This document shows, piece by piece, positions 19,904-29,636 of a DNA stretch of 64,000 nucleotides; position 1 is the stretch's first letter; each line of letters opens with the position of its first letter. The DNA is from Ariolimax columbianus (Eukaryota > Mollusca > Gastropoda > Stylommatophora > Arionidae), in the NCBI GenBank assembly GCA_036924085.1, contig JAVGWX010000008.1, positions 51,326,314 through 51,390,313 on the forward strand, given 5' to 3'. The notes beneath the pieces were generated by a model, which made no database searches, was not told the DNA's origin, and saw only the letters and a program-made list of their open reading frames with translations. The position numbers and the translations under genes are program-made.

Positions 19904-20479
19904 TCAGACGTCAACTTGAATTTGTTCGAAGAAAGCAGCTGTCATCCAGAGGCTGTCGACACGGCCATAGAGCTTGTCTAGTGTTGGCACTGGTGATGGC
20001 CACATGTGCTTTCTCTGGTCCTCGTATGTCGGGCAATTTTGCAGCAGATGTTCAGCGATCATTTTCTTTGTACCACACGTGCATTCGTCAGTGCCACCTA
20101 TCTTCAGTTTATTGAAAAGATGGTAACTCAGTCTGTTGTGGCCTGTGCGGAGTCTGAAGATCACGACCTGCTCTCTTCTGTTCAGCTGGTAGTAGGCATC
20201 ATTTTTTGTGTAGCCAGTATGTTCTATTTCCCATTTGGCCATGTATCTGACCCTAATAAACCTTTTGGACTCTTCGTAGGTCACACTAGAATCTGGTTGT
20301 GGTAATCGTGCACCTTCTTTTGCCAGTGTGTCTGCCTCCTCGTTGCCTTGAATGTTACAATGGGATGGAACCCACTGTACCACTACTCTTTTTGGTGCGG
20401 ACTGCTGGCATAGTTGACAAAGTACTGCTCTTAAAACATTTAGTTCTGTATTTTTCTGGCTTTGTAGTGCTGTGACCAT
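19904..20479 (-). pseudogene. LINE D: end of RNase H and C-terminal Cys/His module
   Basis: A 191-codon frame contains VQWVPSHCNIQGNEEADTLA with the last acidic residue of RNase H (Asp in EEAD), then MAKWEIEHTGYTKNDAYYQL, FRLRTGHNRLSYHLFNKLKI, and the CTCGTKKMIAEHLLQNCPTY module (CxC, H, C). It ends at TAA or TGA about 40 bp before the GAA tail. The first ATG is internal: the frame joins the upstream RNase H segment through a frameshift near 20478. Confidence 0.92.
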
Positions 20480-21140
20480 CTGTAAACAATACTATCTGGC
20501 TTTCATTACTTTCGCCTGTCAGCATTGCTTTTACTGTAGCCTTCAGTGCCTCTGCCTCCGCTCTGAAATTGCTTGAGAATTTTCCAGTTGCATTTGTTAG
20601 GCTCAGGAATACCCCTCCCCTTCCATTATATGCTGTTTTTGTTACAGAACCGTCGGTGTATGCATGGGTCCAGTCCATGCTCGGGTAGTTTTCCGCTATG
20701 TACCTCAGGGCTATGTCTCTTCTTTCCTTTTCAGTCTGGCTGTTCTTGTTTCCAATACCTTGTATATTTTCTACCACCTCTGGAATGATATGCTGCTTCC
20801 AGGTGGATTTTCGTACAGTAGAGATGGCCTTTGGTGTTGTTATGGTGTTCATATCGTCTTCGCACATCTTTGCTTTGGCTATTTCTGCAAAGTTTCTCTG
20901 CTTTAGTTTCCCTTTTCCAAATCTATTTAGTCTCTGATGCATTGGATGGTCTGTCAGTCTTCTTAGTTTCTCTGCTTGCTGCTGGGCTCTGCTGTCTCTT
21001 ATGTCGATCATGGATTGCAGATTTGTAATCTTCTCAAGTTCTACAATTGACGTTGACTTCATGCCTCCTGTTATTACTCTCATGGCTTGGTTTTGAAGTT
21101 TGCTAATTTTATCAAAGTTCGCCTTTGTTGCTGTTGCCAT
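20470..21140 (-). pseudogene. LINE D: connection and start of RNase H
   Basis: The frame reads FDKISKLQNQAMRVITGGMK, STSIVELEKITNLQSMIDIR, then the RNase H core WTHAYTDGSV (first Asp), NFRAEAEALKATVKAML (Glu) and IVLFTDG (third Asp). All catalytic positions of RNase H are therefore present once the following frame is included. The frame then drifts off at 20478 because of an indel after FTDG. Confidence 0.92.
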
Positions 21141-21433
21141 GCCGCAATGCCATACTCGAGAACTGGTCTCACTCTTCCAGTGTACAGTTTCTTATGTATT
21201 CTTTCGTCTGCTTCCCAGCTTGTGCCAGCTAGTTTTCTCATGATTACCATTCTTTGTCTTGCTCTTATTCGGTTTCTATCGATCTGACTTTTCCATGTCA
21301 TGCGCCGATCAAATGTGACGCCCAAGTAGTTTGGGTTGTCGTTTAGCCGCAGATATTTGCCATTTAGACTTATTTTGGTGTTCTGTGGATTATTTGAAAG
21401 GGAAATATCGTACATGTTGTTTTTTTTCTTCAT
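21080..21433 (-). pseudogene. LINE D: end of reverse transcriptase (thumb)
   Basis: A 117-codon frame reads LNGKYLRLNDNPNYLGVTFD, RRMTWKSQIDRNRIRARQR, MRKLAGTSWEADERIHKKLY and RPVLEYGIAAW. The NYLGVTFD and LRPVLEYG-like motifs are the usual post-catalytic segment of Jockey/I-like enzymes. It overlaps the next frame by about 60 bp because of a frameshift. Confidence 0.9.
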
Positions 21434-21960
21434 TTATTTTGATCAGCCATGATTTCGCCCACTCCTTCAGCGATGTTAGGGCCTGCTGCATCCAATTGTT
21501 TGCTACGGTGAATTTTGTTTTTCAGAGGTTCACATAGCCAGATCGTCTGCAAACATGGAGCTGTGGACTCTTCTTTGTATATTCTCTATGATGTTGTTTA
21601 TATACACCATAAAAAGTGTGGGTGACAGTACTCCATCAGTTTTCCTACACAGCTCAGTAGACTGATAGGGCTGTATCCATTTGGATATGTTCTATCTTTT
21701 TCTTTCTTTGATACTAGTATAAGTACAGCCTCTTTCCATGCCTGCGGTACAATTCCCCTTTTCCAGCTTTGGTTCAGGACTGATAGTAACTTCCTCTTTG
21801 CTGTTTGGCCCAACCCCATCAGCATTTCGTTTGTTACCCCATCTTTTCCGGGCGATTTATTTTTCTTTAAAGTTCTCATGGCCTCATTCCTTTCACTCAT
21901 TGTTAGTTTTGCCATTATGTGCTCCTCTGGTGCCATCTTGATATTGTCGTAGCTCTTTTG
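21434..21960 (-). pseudogene. LINE D: reverse transcriptase with internal deletion
   Basis: The minus strand reads AMRTLKKNKSPGKDGVTNEM, VPQAWKEAVLILVSKKEKDR, YPNGYSPISLLSCVGKLME and then passes directly, with a frame change at about 21632, into GVLSPTLFMVYINNI and RRVHSSMFADDLAM. The motif A segment with its catalytic Asp, and the rest of fingers and palm between them, is missing. That is roughly 100 codons by comparison with the family's usual order. FADD (motif C) is kept. Confidence 0.9.
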
Positions 21961-21966
21961 TTCTTC

Positions 21967-21980
21967 AAAGTGCAGAATAC
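21967..21980. repeat. Target-site duplication, right copy, of LINE D
   Basis: AAAGTGCAGAATAC, identical to 19843-19856. Confidence 0.92.
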
Positions 21981-22020
21981 AGAGCGCGAACTACGTAGCT
22001 CCCCTCTGCGGCTTCGAAAT

Positions 22021-22290
22021 CCCCCCCCCCCCCCCACCCCACGACTTTGTCAGGTACCTCTTTACAGCTGGGTCGACTGAAAGAAGCGGGCATACCATGA
22101 AAAACCCACGACATGCCAGGTCAGTCAAAGTGAGGACGACGCGATTGGAACTAGTACGCTGGGATTGTGAACCAAGCTCACAACATGTAGACCACGGAAT
22201 CTTCAATGAAGAATATGGGAAAGAGCAACCGATACAGCAGGAATTGTTGGGGGGGGGGGGGGGGTGGGGTGGGGGGGTGGGGGGTTGGGC
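22021..22290. repeat. Poly-C and poly-G runs in inverted arrangement
   Basis: Fifteen C at 22021-22035 are followed 210 bp later by sixteen G at 22249-22264 and further G-rich sequence to 22287. The strands could pair as a long stem. The sequence between is not recognised. Minus-strand open frames here are not convincing. Confidence 0.8.
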
Positions 22291-22549
22291 TTGGTGGAGA
22301 CAAAGTGAGAATGGATAGAACACACTCTCTGAGGAAAGCTGAACACACCAAACATGCGCTAGATTGAAACCCACAAGGAAAACTCTAGTGAGAAGGCAAA
22401 GAAACACTTGCCGTTCAACGGTCTAGGAGTTCAACTCGGGTCGCGTGGGCGGAATCCAAGAAGACAGTACTCAATAGAAACATATAGAAAGCATCTGTTT
22501 AGTCCTATGCTCCAAGGGGAACCACATGAATAAATGATGACGATTGCTA

Positions 22550-22965
22550 GCACATTACTCTGAATACTTAAAATCTTGGTATTCTAAGAGGCAGGTGCTG
22601 ACAGGTAGCCGCAGGCTATAATTAGTAAGCTCTAATTGCGATTGACTTCCTGCGGTTTACTAGGCCTGGGGGAAGGTAGGTGGCGAGTTGGGGACACATT
22701 TAATTATTTTCGAATATTTTTCCCCCGAACAACGGCTAACAACGGCTAACAACGGCTAACAGCGGCTAACAACGGCTAACAACGGCTAACAACGGATAAC
22801 AACGGCTAATAGCGGCTAACAACGGCTCTTTCCGATTTTCAATTGTTAATGGTTCTTTAATGTGCATTTTAAGTGTGCACACGGGACCTCACAGTTTATC
22901 ATCTGTCAGCGATTGGATTAGGCGCCAATCTCACCTTCATAAAGTGTAAGGAACGATTGAAACTT
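22550..22965 (+). mobile_element. Repeat H, copy with 10-bp array
   Basis: The segments TCTTGGTATTCTAAG, ACAGGTAGCCG, TTTACTAGGCCTGGGGGAAG and TTTCCGATTTTCAATTG-like order match the second H copy at 23810-24080. Between GGGGGAAGGTAGG and the CTTTCCGATTT segment this copy carries a 10-bp tandem array. Confidence 0.65.
22731..22830. repeat. 10-bp array in repeat H
   Basis: Ten consecutive units of AACGGCTAAC with few changes (AGCGGCTAAC, AACGGATAAC). The sister H copy has only a GCAGCGACAGTTAAGCTTAG segment at this position (about 23987-24006), so the expansion is specific to this copy. Confidence 0.9.
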
Positions 22966-23039
22966 GCAGGATTCGATCATCTACCATTTCGCATTGATGA
23001 GTTTGTTTTCTTGAGAAACTGTCTCCCTACACTTCAGGT

Positions 23040-23815
23040 ATAGCAAATCATTCCGAATAGTCCGCCGTGGTCAAGGATAGCACCACTGCCACAAACAGAG
23101 CATATCGTAAGAGGCGAAAGACTGTGTGACATAACATAACACCGGCCGTGGTTAGATGGTTTGTTAAGTGTAGCATAGATGGCGCCTAACATGCTGCGGG
23201 TCTACTACGGTTCTAGTGTTTGAGTCTATTAAGATGCACTTGCACATCGATTTACCACACTCCACGGGGAGGAAGACTAAAGTCTTGTCAGGCACAACAT
23301 ACTGATCAGACATGTTATATAGGTTCAGGTAAAATATCCTGATCAGACATGTTATTCAGGGTCAGGCAAAATATACTAGCCAAGACCTCACCTCGGCTTT
23401 CTCGCAGCCCTCCCTGGAAACGAGCTGTTTTCATGACAGCCTGGCTAACGAGGTGAGGGATCGATTTGGTCCCAGTAGTAGTGAGAGACACGCAAATAAA
23501 GCCAAGCATAACACAACCGCCTGGAGGACCTCGGTCGACCTTCATCAGCACGCTCGGGACGTGAGGAAAGCACCTGCAACCCGCCACTTAACGTCCTTTT
23601 CAGGGCGCACAAAAGAGTAAACCTGTTCCTTGTGAGCATTGGAAACAACAACAACAACAACAACAACCCTTCATGGCACAAAGAAGCAGCTCGAGCTAAA
23701 CCCACTAAGCAGGAAATCTTTCTCTAACTACACCCAGCTGACGTCAGAGCTGAGACCTGCATGGGGAAATCCTCCACATTAGAAGTACAGTTGTCTAAGA
23801 CTTGGAATACTTGGA
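23040..23815 (+). mobile_element. Repeat I, split by a B element
   Basis: 23040-23265 corresponds to 12450-12665 of the intact I copy, and 23686-23815 to 12695-12815 (AGCAGCTCGAGCTAAACCCA, TAAGCAGGAAATC, GAGCTGAGACCTGCA). About 30 bp of I around the junction (the GCGCTTGTCCCAACGCAGCG part) are missing or replaced. The B element lies between. Confidence 0.78.
23268..23676 (-). mobile_element. Dispersed repeat B, minus copy nested in I
   Basis: It shows the end sequence GGGGAGGAAGACTAAAGTC, two and a half array units (GTCAGGCACAACATACTGAT), the reversed B body (CGAGGTGAGGGATCGATTTG, CGCCACTTAACGTCCTTTTC) and an AACAACAACAAC microsatellite at 23643-23668. The B boundary in this copy is the best evidence for the ends of the family. 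Confidence 0.82.
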
Positions 23816-24085
23816 ATACTTGGAATCATGGTATTCAAACATGTATGTTAATGTCTGTTGCCAGGTAGCCGAATGTTACCGGATATCCGTAGTAGATATT
23901 TTAAACTTACTGTGGCTTACTAAGCCTGGGGGAAGGTACAAATAATTTCAGTATATTTTTAACTAGAATTTTTGAATTTTTGGTCGGGCAGCGACAGTTA
24001 AGCTTAGTCCTTTCGATTTCTAACTGCCAATTAATTTTTAAGGTGCGCGACACTTAACACGGGAGTCTGATCTCACTAACCAGAG
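23816..24085 (+). mobile_element. Repeat H, copy without array
   Basis: GGTATTCAAACATG, CAGGTAGCCGAATG, GCTTACTAAGCCTGGGGGAA and CCTTTCGATTTCTAACTGCC align with 22560-22860. An 11-bp triplication (TTGGAATACT repeats, 23796-23825) marks its start. H-I-H order suggests that I and H may be parts of one larger unit. Confidence 0.65.
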
Positions 24086-24104
24086 ATCAGGGCAATTTTT
24101 ACAA

Positions 24105-24205
24105 GAAGACCCACGTGAAAAAAATCCCGGTCTCCACCGTGGCTCGAACCTGTGACTACTGTCCCCAACGGCGGGCACCTTACCTCGAGACGAGTCTTCT
24201 AGCTT
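24105..24205 (-). mobile_element. tRNA-like SINE head, minus strand
   Basis: On the minus strand the B box CAGGTTCGAGCCACGG follows an A-box-like region by about 40 bases. The segment is preceded by AAAAAAATCCCGG on the plus strand. It is a degraded SINE head or tRNA-like fragment. No clover-leaf is visible. Confidence 0.5.
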
Positions 24206-24427
24206 ATTTTCCTCTAAAACAGGACAACCTCAGTTGTATATCAAGTTTTAGTTCTAATACTTAAGTCTTCGAGGTTTCTGAACCGTCGTGTTGTGTGAAC
24301 TCAATGGGTATACTAGGACTGAACGCAGCCAATGTTCTCGCAAAGAGATTTCATCTGGCCTGCACACATGACCAGTGACGTGAGTTGTGCCAGCATTGCC
24401 GAATGACTGGGATTCTAGTGGGAGGGA

Positions 24428-24518
24428 GATGGTGATATTAGGTGGTACAAATAATGATATTAGGTGGCAGTTAATGATATTAGGTGGTACAAATAATGAT
24501 ATTAGGTGGCAGTTAATG
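24428..24518. repeat. 41-43-bp duplication
   Basis: GATATTAGGTGGTACAAATA and GATATTAGGTGGCAGTTAAT alternate twice, giving two copies of a two-part unit. Confidence 0.8.
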
Positions 24519-24599
24519 GCGCATAGTTTGAAACGTATTGATTTCAAAAACTTGACATAAAAGTTCAAGAATTCTTCCGTTTTAATAATTATTAACAAG

Positions 24600-24603
24600 A
24601 GAT

Positions 24604-24643
<40 letters not shown>

Positions 24644-25740
24644 AGGAGAATGAGAGGGTGGGAGAAAGATTTAAAAAATTGAGAAAGAGAAAGAGAAGTA
24701 GGGAAGGAGAGATCCAAAAAGGGAGGACAGAGTAAGGGAGTGAGAGTGATAGAAAGAGAAGGAGAGAAAGGGAGAAGGATATAAACATGTATAAAGAAAC
24801 AAAGAAGGGGAGTGAGGGGGAAACTCAAGAGAAGGAAAGAGAGTGTAGGCGAAAGAGAGAGATGAGAGAGATAAGACAGAGGGAGGGAGAAAGAGAGAGA
24901 TGGACAAAGAGGGGGAGAAGAGAGAGGGAAGCTGAGAGAAGGAGAGAGGAAATAAGAAATGAAAGGAATGAGCGAGGCAAAAGGAGAGAGATGGGGAGAG
25001 AGATGGAGAGAGAAAGATGGAGAGAGATAGAGAGAGAAAGATAGAGAGAGAGATGGAGAGAGATGGAGAGAGATGGAGAGAGAGATGGAGAGAGAGAGAT
25101 GGAGAGAGAAGATGGAGAGAGAAGATGGAGAGAGAGATGGAGAGGGAGATGGAGAGAGAAAGATTCTAGTATGAGGGAGGTGGGATATGGGGTGTGAGTT
25201 AATGTCACATAGTTCAAAACATATCGATTTAAAAATAAAGAGTGAGAGATGGAGAGGAGAGAGAGAGAGAGAGATGTAAAGAAGGAGGACAGAGGGAGGA
25301 AGAAAGAGAGAGGGAAGGAGAGAGAAGGCAATTTAGGAAAGAGAAATAAAGGGAGTAAGGGATGCAAAAAGAGAGATGGAGAAAGAGAAGAAGATTAAAA
25401 GAGAGATACAGGGAGAGGAGGGAGAACGAAAGAAGAAGAAGAGAGATAAAAAAAGAAAGAAAGAATGAGAAGAAAAATAGAGAATGGGAGAAAAGGAAAG
25501 AGAGAAAGAGGGGAGAAAGACATATTTAGAGAGAGGAAAAGATCGAGGAAATGAGAAAATAAAGAAGCCAGAGAAGAGAGAGAAGGAATGGGAGAGAAAG
25601 AAAGCGCGAAGGAGAGACTAATAGAAAGAGGAATAGAGGCAGATAAGACAAATAGAGAGTAAAGAGAAGGTTAGAGAGGTAGGGAGAAAGAGAGAAAATG
25701 AAAGAGTTAAGGAGAGAGTGGGTGACAAATATATGTTCCG
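24600..25740. repeat. GA-rich (polypurine) tract
   Basis: About 1.1 kb of almost pure purine on the plus strand, mostly GAGA with GATGGAGAGA units (25000-25160, a 10-14-bp submotif), broken at 25160-25240 by a short non-repetitive stretch (ATGTCACATAGTTCAAAACA). That stretch also resembles 24520-24555 (GGCGCATAGTTTGAAACG), so the tract may contain a duplicated flank. Long Ser/Leu or Arg/Glu frames on either strand are by-products. Confidence 0.92.
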
Positions 25741-25744
25741 TTAA

Positions 25745-26000
25745 GAAGTAAAGGTAATGGAAATCCAAAATGAAACACTGCTGTCGTGGATCAAGTTAAA
25801 TACTTCATTGTACTAGGTCTCAGATTTTTCGGAGGCGGAAGGGAGGCGGAAGGGAGGCGAATGGGTATGGTCATTTCCTTCCCTACATGCCGCTGTCAAC
25901 ATTTAAACATCTTAGATGTTCTCGACTTTACGGATGATTTGGCTCGTCTGTACCATACCCACAGCCAGATGCAACATAAGATACGTATTCTCGAAGAGAG
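25745..26000 (+). pseudogene. Scrambled LINE reverse-transcriptase scraps
   Basis: VDQVKYFIVLG (25786-25818, compare the usual VDSFKYLG) precedes LDVLDFTDDLARLYHTHSQM (25912-25975, a motif C with TDD in place of ADD). In a normal enzyme the DD motif comes first. So these are two small fragments in the wrong order just upstream of LINE T. Confidence 0.65.
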
Positions 26001-26001
26001 A

Positions 26002-26575
26002 GGGTGGTACAGGGGGATTGGAATGCCAAAATTGGTGAAGACGTGGTGCGAGATTGGAAAAGCACATGTGGACCATACGGTAATGAGGAGACGAACGATA
26101 GAGGATTGAGACTCCTGGAGTTTGCTCATTACAACAAGTTACTGGTGGTGAATATGCTAGGGCCAAAGAAAATGTCGAGACGGTGGACATGGCACAGCCC
26201 AAATAATGTACTGAATAGTCAGATACTACACTGTTTTTTGTTTGTTTTTTGCTTAGATGTTTGCCTCACTAGTTTCTACTGGCGGAGGCGCGCCATTTTC
26301 CACCCCAGACCGTAGTCCATTGGGCGATATCAGGACGCATAAACCAGTGCTTGGATGCATGTGTGCATCTGTATGTACCTATGCTAGGTTTGTGCGCCCT
26401 CAGAAGCTAGCCCAACCAAAGTGCAATGGAAGGGCTTTACCACGAGGGCGCGTGTGAAAGTTGTGCACAGAAGCGATTCAGATTCAGCATCAATAGCGGA
26501 CGGACGAGGAGTTTCCCAGGAGCCGATATAGGGAACGACCACGACTTAGTGATAATGACCATGCGTCTTCGACTT
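26002..26575 (+). pseudogene. LINE T endonuclease domain, split by F
   Basis: It reads VQGDWNAKIGEDVVRDWKST, CGPYGNEETNDRGLRLLEFA, RRWTWHSPNN, then after the F insertion INSGRTRSFPGADIGNDHDL. GDWNAKIG, NDRGLRLLEFA and the DHDLV motif are the conserved back half of an apurinic-type LINE endonuclease. The front half is missing. Confidence 0.88.
26232..26467 (+). mobile_element. Repeat F, nested in the endonuclease of LINE T
   Basis: The F body runs from about TTGCCTCACTAGTTTCTACT and GGCGGAGGCGCGCC through CATAAACCAGTGCTTGGATG and CAACCAAAGTGCAATGGAAG to GTGTGAAAGTTGTGCA. It splits the endonuclease reading frame between the LNSQI and FRFSINSG parts. It has no array and so serves as reference for the expanded F copies. 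Confidence 0.85.
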
Positions 26576-27880
26576 AAGAAAGTTGTGAACAGAGAGTTAA
26601 CTAGACTAAGATTTTACCTAGAGAAGCTGAAGCATCCGGAGATAGTAGAGGCTTTTGGAACGATGATAGGAGAAAAATTCGCAACCATCTTGGTTCTTAT
26701 CGAAGAGACGGATATTTAGACGATGACCGAGACAATGAATTCAGCATTGATAGACACGGCAACTGCGGTCTTAGGGAAGCGAAGGGTAAAGTTGAAGGCA
26801 CGGATTACAAATGAAATACTCGAGTTATGAGACAAGAAAAGATTAATGAAGAGGTCTAAGAAAACCCTGGATGACATTACGGAATACAGAGAGATACATG
26901 GAAACATAAAGGCCAAGATGAAAAAGGCTAAGGTAGAATGCATAACGGTTCAGTGCTCAAATATCGAACAAAATCTGCGAGGATACGATGCCAAAGGTGC
27001 ATATAAAACAGTAAATGATCTACAACGATTCAAGATAAAAGAGGGAAATGTCTCACAGAAGCCCAAAACATTCGGACACGTTGGACACAGTACTACTCTG
27101 AATTATATAAGCATGAGGGTCGAGGTGAACAAGGAAATGCAATCGCCCCAGAAATGAATATGTTAGAGGAGAATCAACCGATAACAAGAGAGGGCGTAAC
27201 TGAAAGGGTGAAGATGCTAAAAAAGTGGAAAGCTGTGGGTGTTGATAATATCCCAGCAGAGCTCCTACACGTGGGAGGTGAGGTAATAATTGAGGCTCTG
27301 ACATACATCTGTGACAGAATTTGGCGGACAGGAGAGTGGCCAACCATCTGGACGACATCAGTGGTTTTACCGCTGCCTAAATACCAACAACACATATATC
27401 ATGTCTTCATTGATTAAAAAAGGCGTTCGACATAATTTGGTACGCGTCGCTATGGACAACAATGAAGCATTACAAGATGAATAGTAATATTGTGAAGGTA
27501 ATTGAGAAACTTTATGAGAAGGTGTCAAGTGCAGTTTCTGTAGACGGAATACTAAACGAATGGTTCCGTACGTCAGTTGGGGTTAGACAGGGTTGTATAC
27601 TCTCTCCAACACTCTTCAATGTCTGTTGGGGTGAGACAGGGTTGTATACTCTCTTCAACACTCTTCAGTGTATTATTGAAAAAAATAATGAAGACGGCCC
27701 TGGAGGGACATGTTGGTTCGGTCAGAATAGGTGACAAGACGATTACAAACCTACGATTTGCAGATGATATAGATGGTCTAGCAGGCACGGAAAGGGAACT
27801 CCAGGAGCTGATTAGTAGATTGGACAGAGCGGCGCAGAGCCATGACATGGAGATAAATGCAGAGAAAACAAAGTTTATAC
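26576..27880 (+). pseudogene. LINE T reverse transcriptase
   Basis: The frame passes through KKWKAVGVDNIPAELLHVGG (fingers), IWRTGEWPTIWTTSVVLPLP, then FID-stop-KKAFD (motif A, with a TAA), ILNEWFRTSVGVRQGCILSP (motif B) and LRFADDIDGLAGTERELQEL (motif C, FADD), and ends EINAEKTK. About 60 codons between LPK and the YHVFID segment are missing compared with the usual order. Motif B is duplicated in tandem (period 49 bp, 27576-27673), shifting the frame. Confidence 0.9.
27573..27673. repeat. 49-bp tandem duplication of RT motif B
   Basis: GTTGGGGTTAGACAGGGTTG plus TATACTCTCTCCAACACTC is followed at once by GTTGGGGTGAGACAGGGTTG plus TATACTCTCTTCAACACTC. The period is not a multiple of three. 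Confidence 0.92.
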
Positions 27881-28075
27881 TGGCGGAGGCGCGCCTATTC
27901 CACCACAGACAGTAGTCAATTGGGCGATATTAAGAAGCATAAACCAGTGCTTGGATGCATGTGTGCGTATGTATGTACCTATGTTAGGTTTGTGAGCTTT
28001 CAGAAGCCAGCCCAACCAAAGTGCAATGGAAGGGCCTCACCCTGAAGACACGTGTGAATGTTGTGCAAGAGTGTG
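27881..28075 (+). mobile_element. Repeat F, second copy within LINE T
   Basis: ACTGGCGGAGGCGCGCCTAT, CATAAACCAGTGCTTGGATG, CAACCAAAGTGCAATGGAAG and TGTGAATGTTGTGCAAGAG. It enters the LINE immediately after the EINAEKTK codons and passes at its 3' end into the 34-bp array. Confidence 0.87.
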
Positions 28076-28595
28076 ATTGTTGGACAGAGTCAAATGAAAC
28101 AAGAGTGTGATTGTTGGACAGAGTTAAATGAAACAAGAGTGTGATTGTTGGACAGAGTTAAATGAAAACAAGAGTGTGATTGTTGGACAGAGTTAAATGA
28201 AAACAAGAGTGTGATTGTTGGACAGAATTAAATGAAACAAGAGTGTGATTGTTGGACAGAGTTAAATGAAAACAAGAGTGTGATTGTTGGACAGAGTAAA
28301 ATGAAACAAGAGTGTGATTGTTGGACAGAGTTAAATGAAACAAGAGTGTGATTGTTGGACAGAGTTAAATGAAAACAAGAGTGTGATTGTTGGACAGAGT
28401 TAAATGAAACAAGAGTGTGATTGTTGGACAGAGTTAAATGAAACAAGAGTGTGATTGTTGGACAGAGTTAAATGAAACAAGAGTGTGATTGTTGGACAGA
28501 GTTAAATGAAACAAGAGTGTGATTGTTGGACAGAGCCAAATGAAACAAGAGTGTGATTGTTGGACAGAGCCAAATGAAACAAGAGTATGTGGAAA
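28066..28595. repeat. 34-bp array from the tail of repeat F
   Basis: About 15 units of AGTGTGATTGTTGGACAGAG plus TTAAATGAAACAAG, with a 33/34/35-bp length variation from A-run changes. The F copy at 47555-47690 has GAGTATGATTGTTGGACAGT once, then goes on to GTGTGGAAAGAAGAG. The same GTATGTGGAAAGAAGAGA follows the array at 28587. So the array is an internal expansion with both F flanks intact. Confidence 0.93.
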
Positions 28596-28729
28596 GAAGA
28601 GAGAGAGCCTTCAATCTTCCCATTCGTTCACATGTCTTGATCAGCTTATTTGTCTGAAACTGATAACAGTTTCTAATTTGGAAGTGATCAAAAAACGATA
28701 ATTGGAAATTATTATGTTTGGCATGTCAG

Positions 28730-28730
<1 letters not shown>

Positions 28731-28769
<39 letters not shown>
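28731..28769. repeat. Poly-G run, 39 bases
   Basis: Thirty-nine uninterrupted G on the plus strand, the longest homopolymer in the window. Its true length is doubtful, since such runs are hard to sequence. Confidence 0.9.
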
Positions 28770-28770
<1 letters not shown>

Positions 28771-28794
28771 CATCCAATGTGTTTCATCGTGTTT

Positions 28795-29405
28795 TAAAAA
28801 TATGCTTTCTGATCTTTATCTGTGTTTTGACCTAATCTTTGTCTTGACATTGTACCAGGTGTATAATGTAACATTCCCTTAACATTTATTGTGTAAAAAT
28901 CTCCCTTGACTTTTTAACGGGGTTTAATATAATCTCCTTTGACTTTTGACCGAGTTTTATATATCCCCGTTTGACCTTTTACCGTGTTTAGTGTAATCCC
29001 TTCTGAGATATCTTTAAATGTAATCACATCTTTCATCTTCGACCCTTTTAATCGAAATCTTATCTCTCATCCTCGACCGTTTTAAATGCCATATCATCTC
29101 GCTTCTTTGTCCGTTTTAAGTGTAATAAAATCTGTCCTCTTTGACCGTGTACAGTAAAATATCTATTTGATCTTTTACCGATTTAAATGTAATCTCATCA
29201 CATATCGTTGGCCTTTTTGAACGCCACATCTTCTTTCATCTTTGACCGTTTTAAATGTAATTTCAGCTCTCATCTTTGACTGTGTTTAACGTAATCTCTA
29301 TCTAATCTTTGGCCGTTTTAATTGTAATATCATCTCTCATCTTTGACCATGCTTTTTAATGTAATCTCATCTCTCATCTTTGATCGTGCTTAATGTACAA
29401 AACAT
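28795..29405. repeat. Degenerate 33-34-bp array
   Basis: Recurring TTTGACCGTTTTAAATGTAA and TCTCATCTCTCATC blocks, about 17 loosely conserved units. A further unit-like segment (ATGTAATCTCTCTCTTGCCG) lies at 30536-30590, on the far side of the LINE T C-terminus. Confidence 0.8.
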
Positions 29406-29429
29406 CTACTTACTGAATTGTTACTGAAA

Positions 29430-29636
29430 TTATGTCGGAGAGTACACAAATGAAAAAAAACGCACAGATTATCGGAATAAAAGTTCGTAACGAGAACTAA
29501 TTGTATTGGGAGACACGGTACTACAAGAGGTAGATTCATTCATATTTCTTGGCTGCAACATAGACATGGTCGGAGGTACTGATCGAAATATCAAATTAAA
29601 AGGCAAAGAACAAGAGCGGCTTTTACTGCTTTAGGA
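29430..29636 (+). pseudogene. LINE T connection region, first part
   Basis: LIVLGDTVLQEVDSFIFLGC, NIDMVGGTDRNIKLK. The VDSFxFLG and GGTDxxIK motifs follow the catalytic core in RTE-like enzymes. The frame continues after the K insertion at 30056. Confidence 0.87.

Larger units (their letters stand above)
19857..21966 (-). mobile_element. RNase H-bearing Jockey/I-like LINE (D), bracketed copy
   Basis: This 2.1-kb, 5'-truncated LINE lies on the minus strand between perfect 14-bp duplications. On that strand the order is reverse transcriptase (with an internal deletion), connection, RNase H, Cys/His module, stop, and a GAA microsatellite tail (TTC repeat at 19862-19892 on the plus strand). Endonuclease and the first ORF are absent. 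Other D ends with GAA tails lie at 33227-33589 and 59734-59807. The clade assignment (Jockey/I group) rests on the presence of RNase H and the C-terminal module. Confidence 0.93.

Noticed and set aside
19904..20115. Plus-strand frames over LINE D and host zinc-knuckle gene on the minus strand
   Set aside because: The CxC...H...C module is the C-terminus of a LINE, placed behind RNase H in the same element. Plus-strand frames are shadows.
24582..25768. Several Ser/Leu/Phe-rich membrane-protein-like frames
   Set aside because: They arise from the GA tract read on the minus strand. Hydrophobic appearance is purely compositional.
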